Source: Xylaria sp. FL1777 (lineage: Eukaryota > Ascomycota > Sordariomycetes > Xylariales > Xylariaceae). Taken from it: a DNA stretch of 64,000 nucleotides. Below the pieces are notes generated by a model, which did not search any database, was not told the DNA's origin, and was given only the letters and a program-made list of their open reading frames with translations. Positions within the stretch are counted from its first letter, which is position 1. Every line of letters begins with the position of its first letter. Location of the stretch: contig MU400575.1 in the NCBI GenBank assembly GCA_022578965.1, positions 124,001 through 188,000 on the forward strand. Direction: 5' to 3'. Position numbers and translations under genes: made by a program. Below, one piece after another: positions 33,596 through 44,794 of the stretch.

Positions 33596-35065
33596 ATGCC
33601 TTCACGACTAAGACTAAACGGCCCAACCTCGATTAAGGCGGCAAAACCTGAGCTAACTCTACAGCCGCCACCAACACCGTCTTCCCACGAAACCTTGATA
33701 GAACTATCCGCAGCACTCACGATCCTGGATGTCATCCAACCCCAACAGGAATCCGCTTCAGGCAATATAACCGAAGACTCGGTATTCGAGAAATTCGCGA
33801 GCTCATCGGACCTTAGCTTCGCCAACAACATCGGCGTCGACCTGCCAGATATCCTCTGGGCAGTAGCGCTGATCTTTTCGCGGTCTAGAGGCGGGGAGCA
33901 TGTAGTCGCCAGTGTGCTCCGCGAACAGCCACAAAAGGAGGACCGCACAAAGTCGTTCTTCACGCTGTATCTGACTACTAACGCGAGGTTCTGGTCCAAA
34001 GGCGACAGGGCGTACAGGTGGAAGTGGCAGAACGCAGTGAACTGCGATGCAAATCCGCTTGATTTCAAGAGTGCTTTGTGGATGGAGCTGACGCGCTGTT
34101 GTAGCGAGCGGATCACAGGCTATACGGAGCAAGCGCTGAAATGCTTCGAGGGGATACGCGATGAGGACTTGCAGGGTTCCGACGCTTGGATACGCGAATT
34201 TTTGGAGCACGTTAAAGGAGAACTGGGCAAAGGTCCGTGGAACGAGAAATTTGTACGCTCGCTAGTTGAAGATTGCTGGGACAAGTTCCCGAAAGAAAAC
34301 GGGGATCAATTTGACGCATGGTATACGCGCTTACGAGAAGAAGTAGCTCCCCTTGAAAGACGCACGTCTTCTGGACCAGTATATCCTGACAAAAAATTGA
34401 TAATGTTAAGAAACCTTACAAATCTCATGAAAGTCCCCAGAGCATATCGAATATTCGCCAAGTTCCAAAACACCCTCGTTTCAAAAGGGGCGCGGCTGGA
34501 GATCAAATTGCTTCGAGGTCCTGGAGTGCGTTATTCGGAAGAGATCGAGGCAGCTATTGACAAGTTAGCGAATGAGCAGAACCACAGAATGAGCGAATCG
34601 GAGGTAAAAGAGGCAAAGGCAAAAGTCCGGTGGCATGTTCAACCGCACTGTGAGATTCAGATGCTGCAGTACTTCCCACCCTCAGTTCCATCCCCAGTTC
34701 CATCCTCAGAGAGGGAAGACGTCTGGAACGTGATGGGCTGCAGCAAGCGGCCCTGCTTCGCCTGTGCAAAAATCCTTCGCGCGTCTGGCTTCCTGTTCAA
34801 AGAGAGTCACGGGAAAGCCTATCGCCAGTTTTTCCTCTCGGCTGAGAAATGGCTAACAGATGACTCGAAGATGAAAGCGGCTGTAGAAGAATTGAAAGAG
34901 AAGGCTGTCAAGCGTGTGCGGGAATATGAGCCAAAGAGCACCAAAATGGACGAACCGGATTCGCCGTTGTTGTCGGACTGGAAATTCGATACTCTTCAAA
35001 CCCTTGAACAGACTGCGCTCGCTGCGAAACCCGTCGTCGGGGAGCACGGCGTTTCGCAGACTTGA
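33596..35065 (+). CDS. OTT_1508-like deaminase-fold protein
   Basis: Single-exon ORF of 489 codons. The C-terminal half carries a cytidine-deaminase-type zinc signature: H351-C-E353 in VQPHCEIQML, then C382-S-K-R-P-C387-F-A-C390, followed by SHGKAYRQFFL. HxE plus PCxxC is the metal and proton-relay set of the deaminase superfamily. The CSKRxCFxC form with a nearby HGK is what I associate with the OTT_1508-like branch, widespread in fungi and of unknown substrate. The N-terminal half has a helix-KGG-strand arrangement (SRSRGGEHVVASVL then FFTLYLTTN) that resembles the segment in the gene at 1-376. No signal peptide. Single-copy housekeeping roles seem unlikely. Relatives are often linked to conflict or immunity systems, but that is inference here. 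Confidence 0.75.
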   Translation: MPSRLRLNGPTSIKAAKPELTLQPPPTPSSHETLIELSAALTILDVIQPQQESASGNITEDSVFEKFASSSDLSFANNIGVDLPDILWAVALIFSRSRGGEHVVASVLREQPQKEDRTKSFFTLYLTTNARFWSKGDRAYRWKWQNAVNCDANPLDFKSALWMELTRCCSERITGYTEQALKCFEGIRDEDLQGSDAWIREFLEHVKGELGKGPWNEKFVRSLVEDCWDKFPKENGDQFDAWYTRLREEVAPLERRTSSGPVYPDKKLIMLRNLTNLMKVPRAYRIFAKFQNTLVSKGARLEIKLLRGPGVRYSEEIEAAIDKLANEQNHRMSESEVKEAKAKVRWHVQPHCEIQMLQYFPPSVPSPVPSSEREDVWNVMGCSKRPCFACAKILRASGFLFKESHGKAYRQFFLSAEKWLTDDSKMKAAVEELKEKAVKRVREYEPKSTKMDEPDSPLLSDWKFDTLQTLEQTALAAKPVVGEHGVSQT

Positions 35066-35770
35066 TATGTGGTTAACTTAGATGCTTCAGCGCTAGAACG
35101 AGCTCGCTTGCTACTATTCGGACCGGCATGATATGTAGGAGGCTAGACAGAAAGAGTACCAGATGTTTCGCCTACAGGTGTGGACGCCTGCCGTGATTGT
35201 ATTGGTAATATGCCACTTAGGGACGATAGAGGCCAAAATGATATGTAGGATCATGTACAGGATTTCATATGCAGGATCTTTGTGCCATACATCAGTTTTG
35301 TTTGAGGCGTAGACGTCTTACATACCTCCAATAATAGCATATTTACCATAACAGCTGACATCCCCTTATAAATGTGTGAGCAATATCGAAGCCATGAGGC
35401 AATACCGTAGACATTGAAGTCTGTGAGATTGATGTCTGGTTATTATTATTAACTGACGTCACCAACAAGGTGAACCCATCTGTACGACTATAAACCCCCC
35501 AAATCCGTATCCAATGCAAAACCTGTGTCCAACCCTATGCCCAATCCGGGTTGTGACGCCTTATGCCATGTGCCATATATATAGTAGTCTCGTAAAAATC
35601 AAAGGCTATGAAATAGTAGAGGATGCCGATAAAAGAACTTCTTTGCCGCTCCGCTAAAATCAACTACCATTACCGCAAAGAGTAGTTTTCTTCGCCGAAA
35701 TCCAACAATTGGAAATAAGAGCCTCTCTGTCATCTCTCCGCCGACAACGTCATGTTCGAATACCAGTATC
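35066..35770. other. convergent intergenic spacer
   Basis: The 3' ends of two genes face each other here. No ORF of note and no repeat recognised. Confidence 0.5.
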
Positions 35771-38700
35771 TTATCTGTCTCTCCAGTGTGTCGTCGTTCG
35801 AGAACCCATCGAATCAGCGCTTCCCCTGCGCCAATGCCCTATGCCTGGCCGCGGTTTCGATGGAATGCTATCATTTGCCGCGTGTGCTGATTTGCCCGCG
35901 GTTTCTGGAGAATTTGGTTCCTCAACTTCAGATAAAGGTGGGAATGTTGTAGAGCCCAGTAAAGGGGAGAAGACTGGTGCGGGAATTGGAGATGCTGCTG
36001 AGCTGGGCGACATGGCGAGGGACGGGATCGAGTTTGTGGTTACACTTGGAATAGCCATTGTTAAGGTGGGACTACCGGCATCACTCCCAGCTCCTGTAGA
36101 GTCCTGACTATAGATCGAGAAAGTCGAGTTTTTTCTACCAGGGGCGAGACCACCACCACCAAGTTCCTGGCCCAAAGGACTAGTAGCACCATTTCGATCA
36201 TAGGGAGAACCGTCACGAGAGCTTGCAAGTGAGGCTTGGGATCCGCCCCAAGCCTTATTGCGGAGTTTTAGCAAAGCCGATAGAGACATATCGTGGTCTT
36301 CTGCCATCATTGCAAGTTGAGCTAGCCCAGGACTTTGTATAGCGGCACCACTACTAGGTCCTTGCGGCCAGCCAATGCTCATTAGCGAATTCCTGTTTGA
36401 GTATTCAGAACGTTCTGTAATAGGTGTCAAGTTTGGTTCTCGAGAAACGACACGGCCTGAAGTTGTGCGATTAACTCCGCTGGGACCGAAATACCCGCCA
36501 TGGGAGTACTGGTATAGGTTTTTTTCACTAAGTGAGCTCTGAGCATGGCTTGGCTGCGAGACAGGAGCGGAGTAAAAGCCAAATTCTTGTCCATACCAGC
36601 CATCAGAATCGTTAGCCAGAGCACTCGCGTTGGCTTCTGCGATAATGGCATCATCATCTAGCTCGTAATCATCCAGTCCCGCCGAAAACCCGTCATCATA
36701 CTCATAGTCAGCCAATTCATCCTCGTTGATCGCGTCTTGTTGCGAATAACATGATCCTGATGTTGTAGGTGATGTAACTGTGAAATCCCTTGGCGGTTCG
36801 GGAGAGGAATCTCTACGAAATTTACCAGAAGCTGCAGCCTTGTGCGCAGCGGCCGCCAACGCTGCCTGATATACTGCGACTGCATCGCCTCCTACCTCGG
36901 GGAGCGCTTGTTGTGGTACCTGAGGTTGAACAATATGTGCATTATCTGCTTCATCCTGAGCTATATGCGACGTATTTGCTTCATTCTGCTGATTTGCTGT
37001 CTTTAAGTGCGTGTCAGCGCTTAATGAAGTATGAGCAGTAGAATGCGATACGGCGGACTGAGCCGAGAGCCGAGAGGTTATATCAGATTCCCGCTTCTTC
37101 GTCTCCAACGCTGCGTTTCTTTGTGCCAAAGCGTTAGCGAACATTTGAGGTATTGGGCGTCCGTATTGGTCGGTGTCATTCATGTCGAAGATAGACTCAT
37201 CGAAAGTCGAGCCATCTCCTTCTCCATCAAAGTCATGAATTAGGCCATCATTGAAGTAAAGTTCGTCGTCTTTACTGAGACGAGTTCTCTTTTCAGCTTG
37301 TGGTTCGAGTGGACGTGGAATTGCGGACTCAGGAGATTCCATGACAGTTTCCAGCTCTTGAATTCCTAGGCCCGCAGCAGTACCGTCGTTGGAAAGTTGA
37401 CTGGGGGTACGCTCAGCAACGAGATCTGCAGAGTCCTCTGGAAACTGCTCCAATCTTGGAGTATCCGCTGTCTGAGCATATCCAATGATGTCTCCATTAG
37501 CATCCCTCGGCGTTGGGAGTACCCCAGGACCATAAGGGCTTGTCAGTGAGGACACTGGTTCTGATCTCTGGAACACGAATCCTGCGAAGTTATCCTGATC
37601 ATTATCCGGGTCATTTGCTGCTTCAAAATCTTCCTCATAATCATCTAAGTCAGCATTGACACCAGGGATTCGCTCTTCCAAGTCATCATCGTAATCCATC
37701 GCGTCATAGTCGAATGCATCCTCATCAAACTCGTCAAAGCGCGAATCTCTTCGATCGCCATGTAAGCCCAAGGCTTTATCTTGTTGCCGTTGTCGGTGTC
37801 TCTCCTCTAATAGCTTTTCTTGCTCTGCGGCTCCAATCATATCGAAACTGAAACGGGACGAAGTGCTCTTCATGTGCCTAGGGATAGCGGAGAAAGAGCT
37901 TTTGACAGACGCCGCTGATGTCTTGCGAGACATAGAGACTCTAGAAAGAGCGCTTGGTATATTTCGTCGCAGGGCAGTTTCTTCATCGGCATGTGTTTCA
38001 ACGAGCTGAGCTCCCGAGGAATCTCGAGACCTTTGGCTCAACGTTGTGTCCATAGAATAGCCTTTGGAGTGAGAGGATGAAGTTCGACTTGACCTGACAT
38101 GCTCATCCTTGGGAGGAACTGGTGGGGCCCTAGTTGGCGGTATAACTGACGCATTGTATTGTGATTGGGAGATCTGACCTTCTCCAGGGTTTGTGGGTTC
38201 ATTACCGATATTGCTACGTTGAACTACGGGTTTCCATGGTCGTGGATTGCTAAAGTCATGTACTCGGGTGCCTCGTATTCGAGGATCATAGGTGGGTTCA
38301 CGTGTTGACAGTGTAAGATCCGGGATGCTTTGGCTGGTCTTTCTCCTCGCGAGCAATGTGGACATTGGGTTTTTAAGAAAAGGTAACCCCTTTTTGGATT
38401 TTGCTGGGTCCCGCGCCACAGGAGGGTTTGGTGCTACAGATACGTCGGGTGTCATCCTAGCCCCTGGCGGCCGTTTTCCTGTCGACGGCGCATTTTGAAG
38501 ATCTGTCGGGCTCACGAAAGACGAGGTAACTCTGGCAGCTTTGGCGGGGGGTGCAGGTGGAGGTGGAGGTTGAGGCTTATTGCTGAAAGTAGATATTGGT
38601 GCGCTGGCGCCGGAGGGTGAGACTGCGGGTGAGGTTGAGGCTATTGGTGGCGCATTAGAGGTTCCTCGCTGCTGTGCAGGCTGACCCAGAGCAGCCTGTT

Positions 38701-39133
38701 CCCGACGGTAATTCTCCAAGGCTAGCCCACCAATAAATCGGGACTGTTCATTGTAGGGGGACCGAGGCAGAGGTTTCGACTCGTCGCGCGACTTGGTGTC
38801 TTCGCCTAGTTTCTGCTCCGAGTGTTGGCTATGCACGGACAGTACAGAGTCGGCAGAGACAACCCTCGTGATTGGCGGCAGCACGGGAGGGTTCTGATCT
38901 CGCTGCAGCTGTGACGAGGGCTGGCTATGGGCCTGAGCGAAGGGAACCGAGGTGGATGAGCGCGGGCGCACATCAGGAGCTGGGACGCCGTCGACGGGGA
39001 CGAGATTGGCGGGCTGGACGGCTGTGGTGTCCCAGGAGGAGCGGTCGAACACAGGGGAGGTGGGATTGGACGGGGTCCGTCTGTGAAAGCGAAGATGAAG
39101 CATGCCGGGGCAGGACGCGTGTCTGGACGGCAC
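35771..39133 (-). CDS. large acidic, mostly disordered fungal protein, function unknown
   Basis: A single open frame of 1120 codons. Composition is Ser/Pro/Asp-rich. Blocks that look conserved rather than low-complexity are the basic start LHLRFHRRTPSNPTSPVFD, then GLPFLKNPMSTLLARRKTSQ followed by YDPRIRGTRVHDFSNPRPW (about 250-300), an acidic block (FDEDAFDYDAMDYDDDLEER, about 470-490), DELYFNDGLIHDFDGEGDGS then FDESIFDMNDTDQYGRPIPQ (about 645-680), and a late Gly/Ser-rich part. A polyproline run (PQPPPPPAPPAK) could bind SH3 or profilin. I recall similar proteins throughout filamentous ascomycetes without an assigned role. The ATG at 39103 (MLHLRFHRR) is a plausible alternative start. No membrane segment or signal peptide. 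Confidence 0.8.
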   Translation of the reverse strand: MPSRHASCPGMLHLRFHRRTPSNPTSPVFDRSSWDTTAVQPANLVPVDGVPAPDVRPRSSTSVPFAQAHSQPSSQLQRDQNPPVLPPITRVVSADSVLSVHSQHSEQKLGEDTKSRDESKPLPRSPYNEQSRFIGGLALENYRREQAALGQPAQQRGTSNAPPIASTSPAVSPSGASAPISTFSNKPQPPPPPAPPAKAARVTSSFVSPTDLQNAPSTGKRPPGARMTPDVSVAPNPPVARDPAKSKKGLPFLKNPMSTLLARRKTSQSIPDLTLSTREPTYDPRIRGTRVHDFSNPRPWKPVVQRSNIGNEPTNPGEGQISQSQYNASVIPPTRAPPVPPKDEHVRSSRTSSSHSKGYSMDTTLSQRSRDSSGAQLVETHADEETALRRNIPSALSRVSMSRKTSAASVKSSFSAIPRHMKSTSSRFSFDMIGAAEQEKLLEERHRQRQQDKALGLHGDRRDSRFDEFDEDAFDYDAMDYDDDLEERIPGVNADLDDYEEDFEAANDPDNDQDNFAGFVFQRSEPVSSLTSPYGPGVLPTPRDANGDIIGYAQTADTPRLEQFPEDSADLVAERTPSQLSNDGTAAGLGIQELETVMESPESAIPRPLEPQAEKRTRLSKDDELYFNDGLIHDFDGEGDGSTFDESIFDMNDTDQYGRPIPQMFANALAQRNAALETKKRESDITSRLSAQSAVSHSTAHTSLSADTHLKTANQQNEANTSHIAQDEADNAHIVQPQVPQQALPEVGGDAVAVYQAALAAAAHKAAASGKFRRDSSPEPPRDFTVTSPTTSGSCYSQQDAINEDELADYEYDDGFSAGLDDYELDDDAIIAEANASALANDSDGWYGQEFGFYSAPVSQPSHAQSSLSEKNLYQYSHGGYFGPSGVNRTTSGRVVSREPNLTPITERSEYSNRNSLMSIGWPQGPSSGAAIQSPGLAQLAMMAEDHDMSLSALLKLRNKAWGGSQASLASSRDGSPYDRNGATSPLGQELGGGGLAPGRKNSTFSIYSQDSTGAGSDAGSPTLTMAIPSVTTNSIPSLAMSPSSAASPIPAPVFSPLLGSTTFPPLSEVEEPNSPETAGKSAHAANDSIPSKPRPGIGHWRRGSADSMGSRTTTHWRDR

Positions 39134-40496
39134 GGGACGAATGTCGATGGACTATCGGCCGAACTCTATTGACATAGCGTGACGCAAGGGTCGCAGACAG
39201 CTCGACGGCGGCCGAACGGGTAAGCAACGGGCGCGACAGCGGAAGGAATGGCTAGCCGACCATTGGTCGTGGCAGCGTATAAAACGAAGCGTCTATAGCA
39301 ATGATTTGCACGTTACGCACGGGAGTGAAACATGGCAATTGAGCTTGACTCTCGGCCGGGCGGTCATGCCGCGTTGTCGAACAACCGTGCGTAGGCCCAG
39401 ATTACGACGGCGATGGCGAGGATGGGCAGATATGCGTGTGTGTGTGCGCGCGTATGTGCGGATATGCGTATATGGGTGTGATCTATGTGATCTATGTGAT
39501 CTATGTGTATATGTGTGTGTGTCTGGACCACAGCGTCGGTGTGCCCGCAGGATGCCAATGGAATGGTTGGTATCTATCCAGGCAGCGAATCGTAGGTATT
39601 GTAGCTGTTGTACAATGGTGGCGATACACGGGTAATAGGAGGAATTTCTCGCGACTAACCAAAACTGTCTAAGGACCGTCTCGAACTCAGGAATCCAGAA
39701 CAATGGGCAAGTAAGTCAAGTAGTATTGCCGAAGTATTGTTTGTTTGTCTGTATTGTACACTTATTGTTGTCTTTTTTATTATTTTTTTGTATAGTAGTT
39801 GGTGCAGACATGGTAGGTATTGCATGATGTGAGGGGCGTGCTCTACATATACTTATTATACGTATGCGTCCGTATCATCGTCGTCACTCATTGGTCGCCA
39901 TCATCCGAGTTGGCAAGATCGAGTAAGAAAAACAAGACTTGACAGCCCCTTGGCAGTACCCTTGATTACCTCGACCAGAACGCCAGGACACTGTCGCACC
40001 ACGCCCGACGCCGACCTGGCCAGGTATACATAAGTCGCGGCCCATAGTGGAATTCATGGTGGAGCCTTATCCTGGTCTGTGCGGCTTGTGCTGGACATGT
40101 ATGCGCATGTACCTACTTCTTCACTTCAAGGCAGAGTTCATGCCGACAGTTTGTAAGGCTGTGACTGACACCAGATGTAACCGTGTTCGCGTGCTATAGA
40201 GCTCGGTCCCGATTTCCACTGGACTAAGGTCCTGCCCTGCATTGCCTACCTCCCTATGACATAGCGGTCTTGTACCTACCCAGGTACGTAGTCAGATTTG
40301 GATTATCTAACACGCTGGAGACCCTCAGCCTTGGCGGGCATGATGCAAGATATATGCCAGCAACGTCATAGATGCATGAGCATGACAAAAAACACGTGTT
40401 TGGCTGTATGGCAACGGCATTACGATGCATTCTATAGCTACAGCACCATATACAGATTTATTCGTACACAACCCCAATCCCAATGGTCTACAATAA
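39134..40496. other. intergenic with microsatellite-like stretch
   Basis: Upstream region of the acidic protein gene and 3' flank of the V-ATPase gene. It contains a GT-rich simple-sequence tract (about 39435-39525) with a perfect threefold 9-mer, and a T-rich tract near 39772-39792. Several overlapping ORFs here are produced by the repeat and are not genes. Confidence 0.5.
39480..39506 (+). repeat. three tandem copies of GATCTATGT
   Basis: Three exact 9-bp copies are followed by GTATATGTGTGTGTGT and preceded by GTGTGTGTGCGCGCG, so the whole segment of about 90 bp is simple-sequence DNA. Confidence 0.9.
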
Positions 40497-43306
40497 TTAA
40501 CCTGTAAACTCAGCTAACCCTTCGTCCTCCTCCAGCATGGTGATAAAAGAAAAGGGAGTGAACATGTGGCCGGCAAACTCGGCATACTTCGACTGTGCCT
40601 CGACCCATTGGAGACGTAGGGAATGTAACTACTATCGTTAGCATCGATTTTTGGGTCCTGGGGGTCCGGGGGAGCTTACCATAGCACTGCAACCTTCCAT
40701 GGCAATCAAAATGGCACATGTAAGACAGAACCACAGACCAAAAGCCAAGAAGATCATAATCACACCGAGCACGCCGGTTCTGGCGAGACTGGGGCCGAGA
40801 GTCATGTCCCACAGGACACTACTGAGCTGCTGATGGGCCAAAGATAAAGCCCAGAGACGTAGATACGATGCAGTATGCGAGACACAGTTTAAGCAGAATT
40901 CTATGGCAGCATTAGTAATGGAAAGAAAGATAAGGGGTGCATCATATCTTACCAATGGTGTGAATGACTTGGTGAATCATGACTTCACTGAATTCGAATT
41001 CACCGTGGCCCTCCTCGTCGTCTCCGTCGTGTGCGATCATAGCGACACCTTCGCCATCCTCAGTCTCGACACTAAAGCGTCCATTTCCGTTACCGTTGGC
41101 GTGTCCGTCATCATCATCATCAAGCGCCGAGACTCTAGAGTGTTCGCCTATTCCACGGTAGCCCCTGGCGCGAGCTTTGTTGTGCTCCCATCGTAAATAA
41201 AATGGCTTCAGGAATAGTAAAATCGGGACCTGGATGAATGCAAGTAGAAGCAGAGCGATTTGCACCTTGGCCTGGCCACTGTACAGTTCTTCATCAATAG
41301 TACCAGGTTGCAAGAACATGTAAATCAGCATGTTCAAGAGGCCGGGAGGTGATCGGCCTACAGCGTACCAATCGACAGACCACTTATAGATGATGCAAAC
41401 GACTAGGTACCCAAAGATGGACTGGAAGAATATCATGCCTGGGACAAAGTTGCCCCAGATATCAATAGGTCTCTTGAAGTGCTTAGCGTTGACATATGCG
41501 AGGCAGAGCGAATAGGTCATGTGTGCCCAACCTAAGATGATGGACATCTTCATCTTGTAGCTGTTGGTAAACAAGAGGTCATTATCAGTGCCATGCCACA
41601 TCCAGTCAAGACCGAAAGGGTATCGGTAGTCACCCTTAAGCTTGGCGACAAGGGGCTGACCTTGCTTCCACCCATCGGGAACGTCCCATTCCCAAGCACT
41701 GTCAAAGAGCGTCAGGGACTTGGAGAAGATGTCGTTGTAGATAAGACCAGTGAACAACGAGAAAGTGGCCATGACCAGAGCGATGTAACGACCGTAATAA
41801 ATCATTGCAAACAGCTCAAAGGTGACCTTCTTCAAGGGCCTCTCCCAGTATATCATGGCAAGAGCGGCCGCAAGCATGATGACTGCGTGGCCGAGATCAC
41901 CAAACATAACAGCAAAGAGGAAAGGGAAAGTAACGATAGCAGGTAGTGCAGGATTGACCTCCTGATAGGTAGTGGTGCCATAGGCATTGATGATGGTTTG
42001 AAAGGCCTCCGTAAACTTATTGGTCCTGAGGTATGTAGGGGGAGTTTTGCTTGTCCTAATCTCGTTGATAATGGATGGGACTGACAAACCTGCCCGGTTG
42101 GTGACGTCCTGGAGGGTTGAACGAATACGAGGTAGATCAGTCGTGGGGCACCAGGCCTCCGCGATAAGGGTTCGTCGTTGTCGGTCAAAAGAGAATAAAT
42201 TCAAGGTCTTGTACGTAGCCTTCTCTTTTGTGACCAAAACCATCCAGGCTGCGAGAGACTGGCCGATTTGTGTCAACTCGGCCTCGAGTGTCTGTTGAGT
42301 GTTTTGCAGTACGTTTTGCACGTCATTGAGCCGGGCATTAACTTCGTGCATCTGATCACGGCGCAGATCCGTATTTTCATCAACATTGTAGACCTCTGCT
42401 CCCATAGACTCCGAAATCTTGCGAATCTTGGCCAAGATCTCTTTGCCATGAGCAAAGATTACGAAGACATTCTTTCTGATTGCCTCGTTGTTGGTGGGGT
42501 CGATTAGGGGTTCGGTAATCTCAGACTGGTTCATGTAGAGGTTTCCTCGTAGCGTGCGCCAAAGAATACGCTCAAAGGCGGCGACGCGTTCTCGGTTGAT
42601 AACACCGGCTACGAAGCCAATATTCATGCCAGAGAATGAGCGCTCAACATCGGCAGCCTGGTTGTGTTGCTCAACGTCTTGGAGTAATGGAGCATCGTCG
42701 TCCTCGGTCGACACTCGAATTTCGTCAACGTTGCCGTGAGCACGATCGAAGAAACCTCCCGCCTCGCGCAGAACCCATCGCCATTCGGTCAACTCGACCT
42801 CGCGTTTCTTCAACGTCTCGTAGCTGTCGTTAAGTTGTGCGATGCGTTGCTCGAGGCCCTGGCTCCGTTCGGCGAGCTCGTCGATCTCGGAGGTGCTAGG
42901 CGGAGCGAGGGTTTCGACGTCAAGATCTAGCTTTCGCAGGGGAATGTTCGCCTTTTCCATTTGCGCATGGAAGTAGCCTGTTCAGTCAGTCAAGGTCCGA
43001 GATCGTGGTTCGATGGCGACCACGCCAACTTACGAAGCTGTCGTTCGACGTTATCGAGGCGCCTAATCTCTTGAGTGAAGGTCCGTTGGAAGGCACTGAC
43101 ATCGCCGTTGAGCTTGTTGATGTCAGTAGATGCATGGAGCAGGCAGGCAGCTGAACGATCAAGGGGTGGTGGCATACATCTCGGAACTGGACCAGTCCAA
43201 GTTCTCCCAGCGCCGTCACACATTCTCTCCCAATTTCATTTGATATATATAATTGTACCATGCTCATGTCCGCCGAGCGGAACATGCTCTGCTTTGACGG
43301 AGCCAT
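40497..43306 (-). CDS. vph1: V-type proton ATPase subunit a (Vph1/Stv1 type)
   Basis: Five exons (43306-43178, 43112-43034, 42977-40953, 40900-40680, 40628-40497) with introns of 65, 56, 52 and 51 nt give 861 residues. Junctions restore [48 protein letters not shown] and [17 protein letters not shown]. The first 400 residues are the cytosolic arm. The rest is the membrane part ([31 protein letters not shown] and further helices). R759 in [16 protein letters not shown] is the arginine essential for proton transfer from the c-ring (R735 in yeast Vph1). An Asp/Gly/Asn-rich cytosolic loop ([16 protein letters not shown]) precedes the last helices. The subunit couples ATP hydrolysis to proton pumping into vacuole or Golgi. 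A single gene usually serves both locations in filamentous fungi. Confidence 0.97.
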
Positions 43307-44344
43307 GTTGATGGCGCTGGGCTCCCAGAGTTAAGCAGTGGATGAAGATGGCAGCGGATTGATGATGAGCTCGATCAAGCTTGGCCTTGCACTTGCAGGG
43401 GGAAACGTAGTTGCCTTGAGCCACACGCGGTCATTCCGGGATTAACTGTGGCTAAGACACGAGTCTTTATAAAACCGGGGTGTGGCGTATATTTCCTATA
43501 TACAGTGCATATGCAACTAAAGAGGATTCTCTTCAGATCGTGTGAATAGGTACCTAGGTACTTCATCATTCCTGCTCAAGTAAAGCATTCAAATAAAACT
43601 AGAGTTGACTTTGCTTCTTCACGATTTACGCGAGACATTTCAACTATATTGTATTAATTGAACGAGCGAATTGAACTCTGGCCCCGGTTCTTACAAATCT
43701 AACCTCTCCCTTCATTCTATCGACTTGTCCGGGTCCAGACCTTCGATAACGATGGCACGGTTTTGTAGACAAGGTACGGAGTATATATTGAGCATTCCGA
43801 ATGCCATCTTCGAACATGTATACTCATGTCTCTAAACCCGTTGAGTACTTGTTATGGTCGCTACTTTTGGGGCTCTCTTCGCCTTTCACCCTCTGTGCCT
43901 GACTATCTTTTGGCGAAGGGATCCCTGTCTTTTTCGCCGTGGGCTGACCGTGTTGGGCTCAATACGTTTTCTGCGTAGTAGCGTCGTGCCTGTTGATAGG
44001 CTGTTGGTTTTGCCTGCGGATGCTGACCGCCGGGTAGAGGCATTCCTCTAACAACAGATACCATGTAACACAAACGAGATGGCAGTAGTACAGAACCATT
44101 TCTGCCTTTCCTCGCCACGCAAGGGGGCTGGGATAGTCCTGCTCGGCAGGGTACTGCTCAATTTCCTTTAGGGCTCTCGTGGTGAATACCTAGAGAACTG
44201 AGGTCCTGGCACGTTTACGAGTCGACTTTACGCAAATCTAATAAGAACTGTCCAAGATAAATCGTGAGCTGTGAGTTGCCGAGCTCAGTACAGACGTGGC
44301 CGTGCCGAGTCCATGAAAGCAACAAAGTAGGGCAGCAAGCAGTC
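43307..44344. other. intergenic, no gene seen
   Basis: Promoter side of the V-ATPase gene. One TAGGTACCTAGGTA copy lies at about 43548-43561. No ORF is convincing. Confidence 0.5.
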
Positions 44345-44794
44345 CTACAATCTCATGATATTGGTAGTCCAAGCTCTTTCTCTGAGCCATAACCCCTTGA
44401 CCTTTCTCTCTATAGATTTAGATATGCTTCGAAATTCATCGAATTCCTCATCGCTTTCAATATCATAGGATGCTAGGTCCTCCGGGTATCCCATGAACGT
44501 TGTACTCCCTAAGCTGCCTATGCGTCGTACAACCGGATCTTTGAACTGATCCTCCTTGAAAAACGAGGGTGAATCTGATCGGCTCCCCTCTTTCGGTGTC
44601 TTGGCTGTGTCGCCATCGCCACTCATCTTCGCGGTCTTCTGAGTGTATAACCGATTTGCTTGCTCATTGAGCGCCTTGAAGGTAAGTCTGCTGCGATCCA
44701 TTGTACTCTTTAAAACGCTGGATTTATCGTAGCGTACGGTCTTAGGTTCCTGGAAATTTGCAATAACATGTACGCCTATCGTACTATTCATCAA
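44345..44794 (-). CDS. possible small hydrophilic protein
   Basis: A 149-codon ORF with soluble, protein-like composition: RSRLTFKALNEQANRLYTQK, a Gly/Ser/Lys-rich middle, DIESDEEFDEFRSISKSIER and a short Trp-containing end. There is no homology I recognise, no signal peptide and no membrane segment. Internal starts (at MDRSRLTF or MSGDGD) are possible. It stands alone between two long spacers, so it may be chance or an exon of an unmodelled gene. Confidence 0.35.
   Translation of the reverse strand: MMNSTIGVHVIANFQEPKTVRYDKSSVLKSTMDRSRLTFKALNEQANRLYTQKTAKMSGDGDTAKTPKEGSRSDSPSFFKEDQFKDPVVRRIGSLGSTTFMGYPEDLASYDIESDEEFDEFRSISKSIERKVKGLWLRERAWTTNIMRL

Noticed and set aside
39293..39703. ORFs on both strands over the GT-rich tract
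   Set aside because: Coding potential is an artefact of simple-sequence DNA (runs of His-Thr, Val-Cys or Ile-Asp-His).
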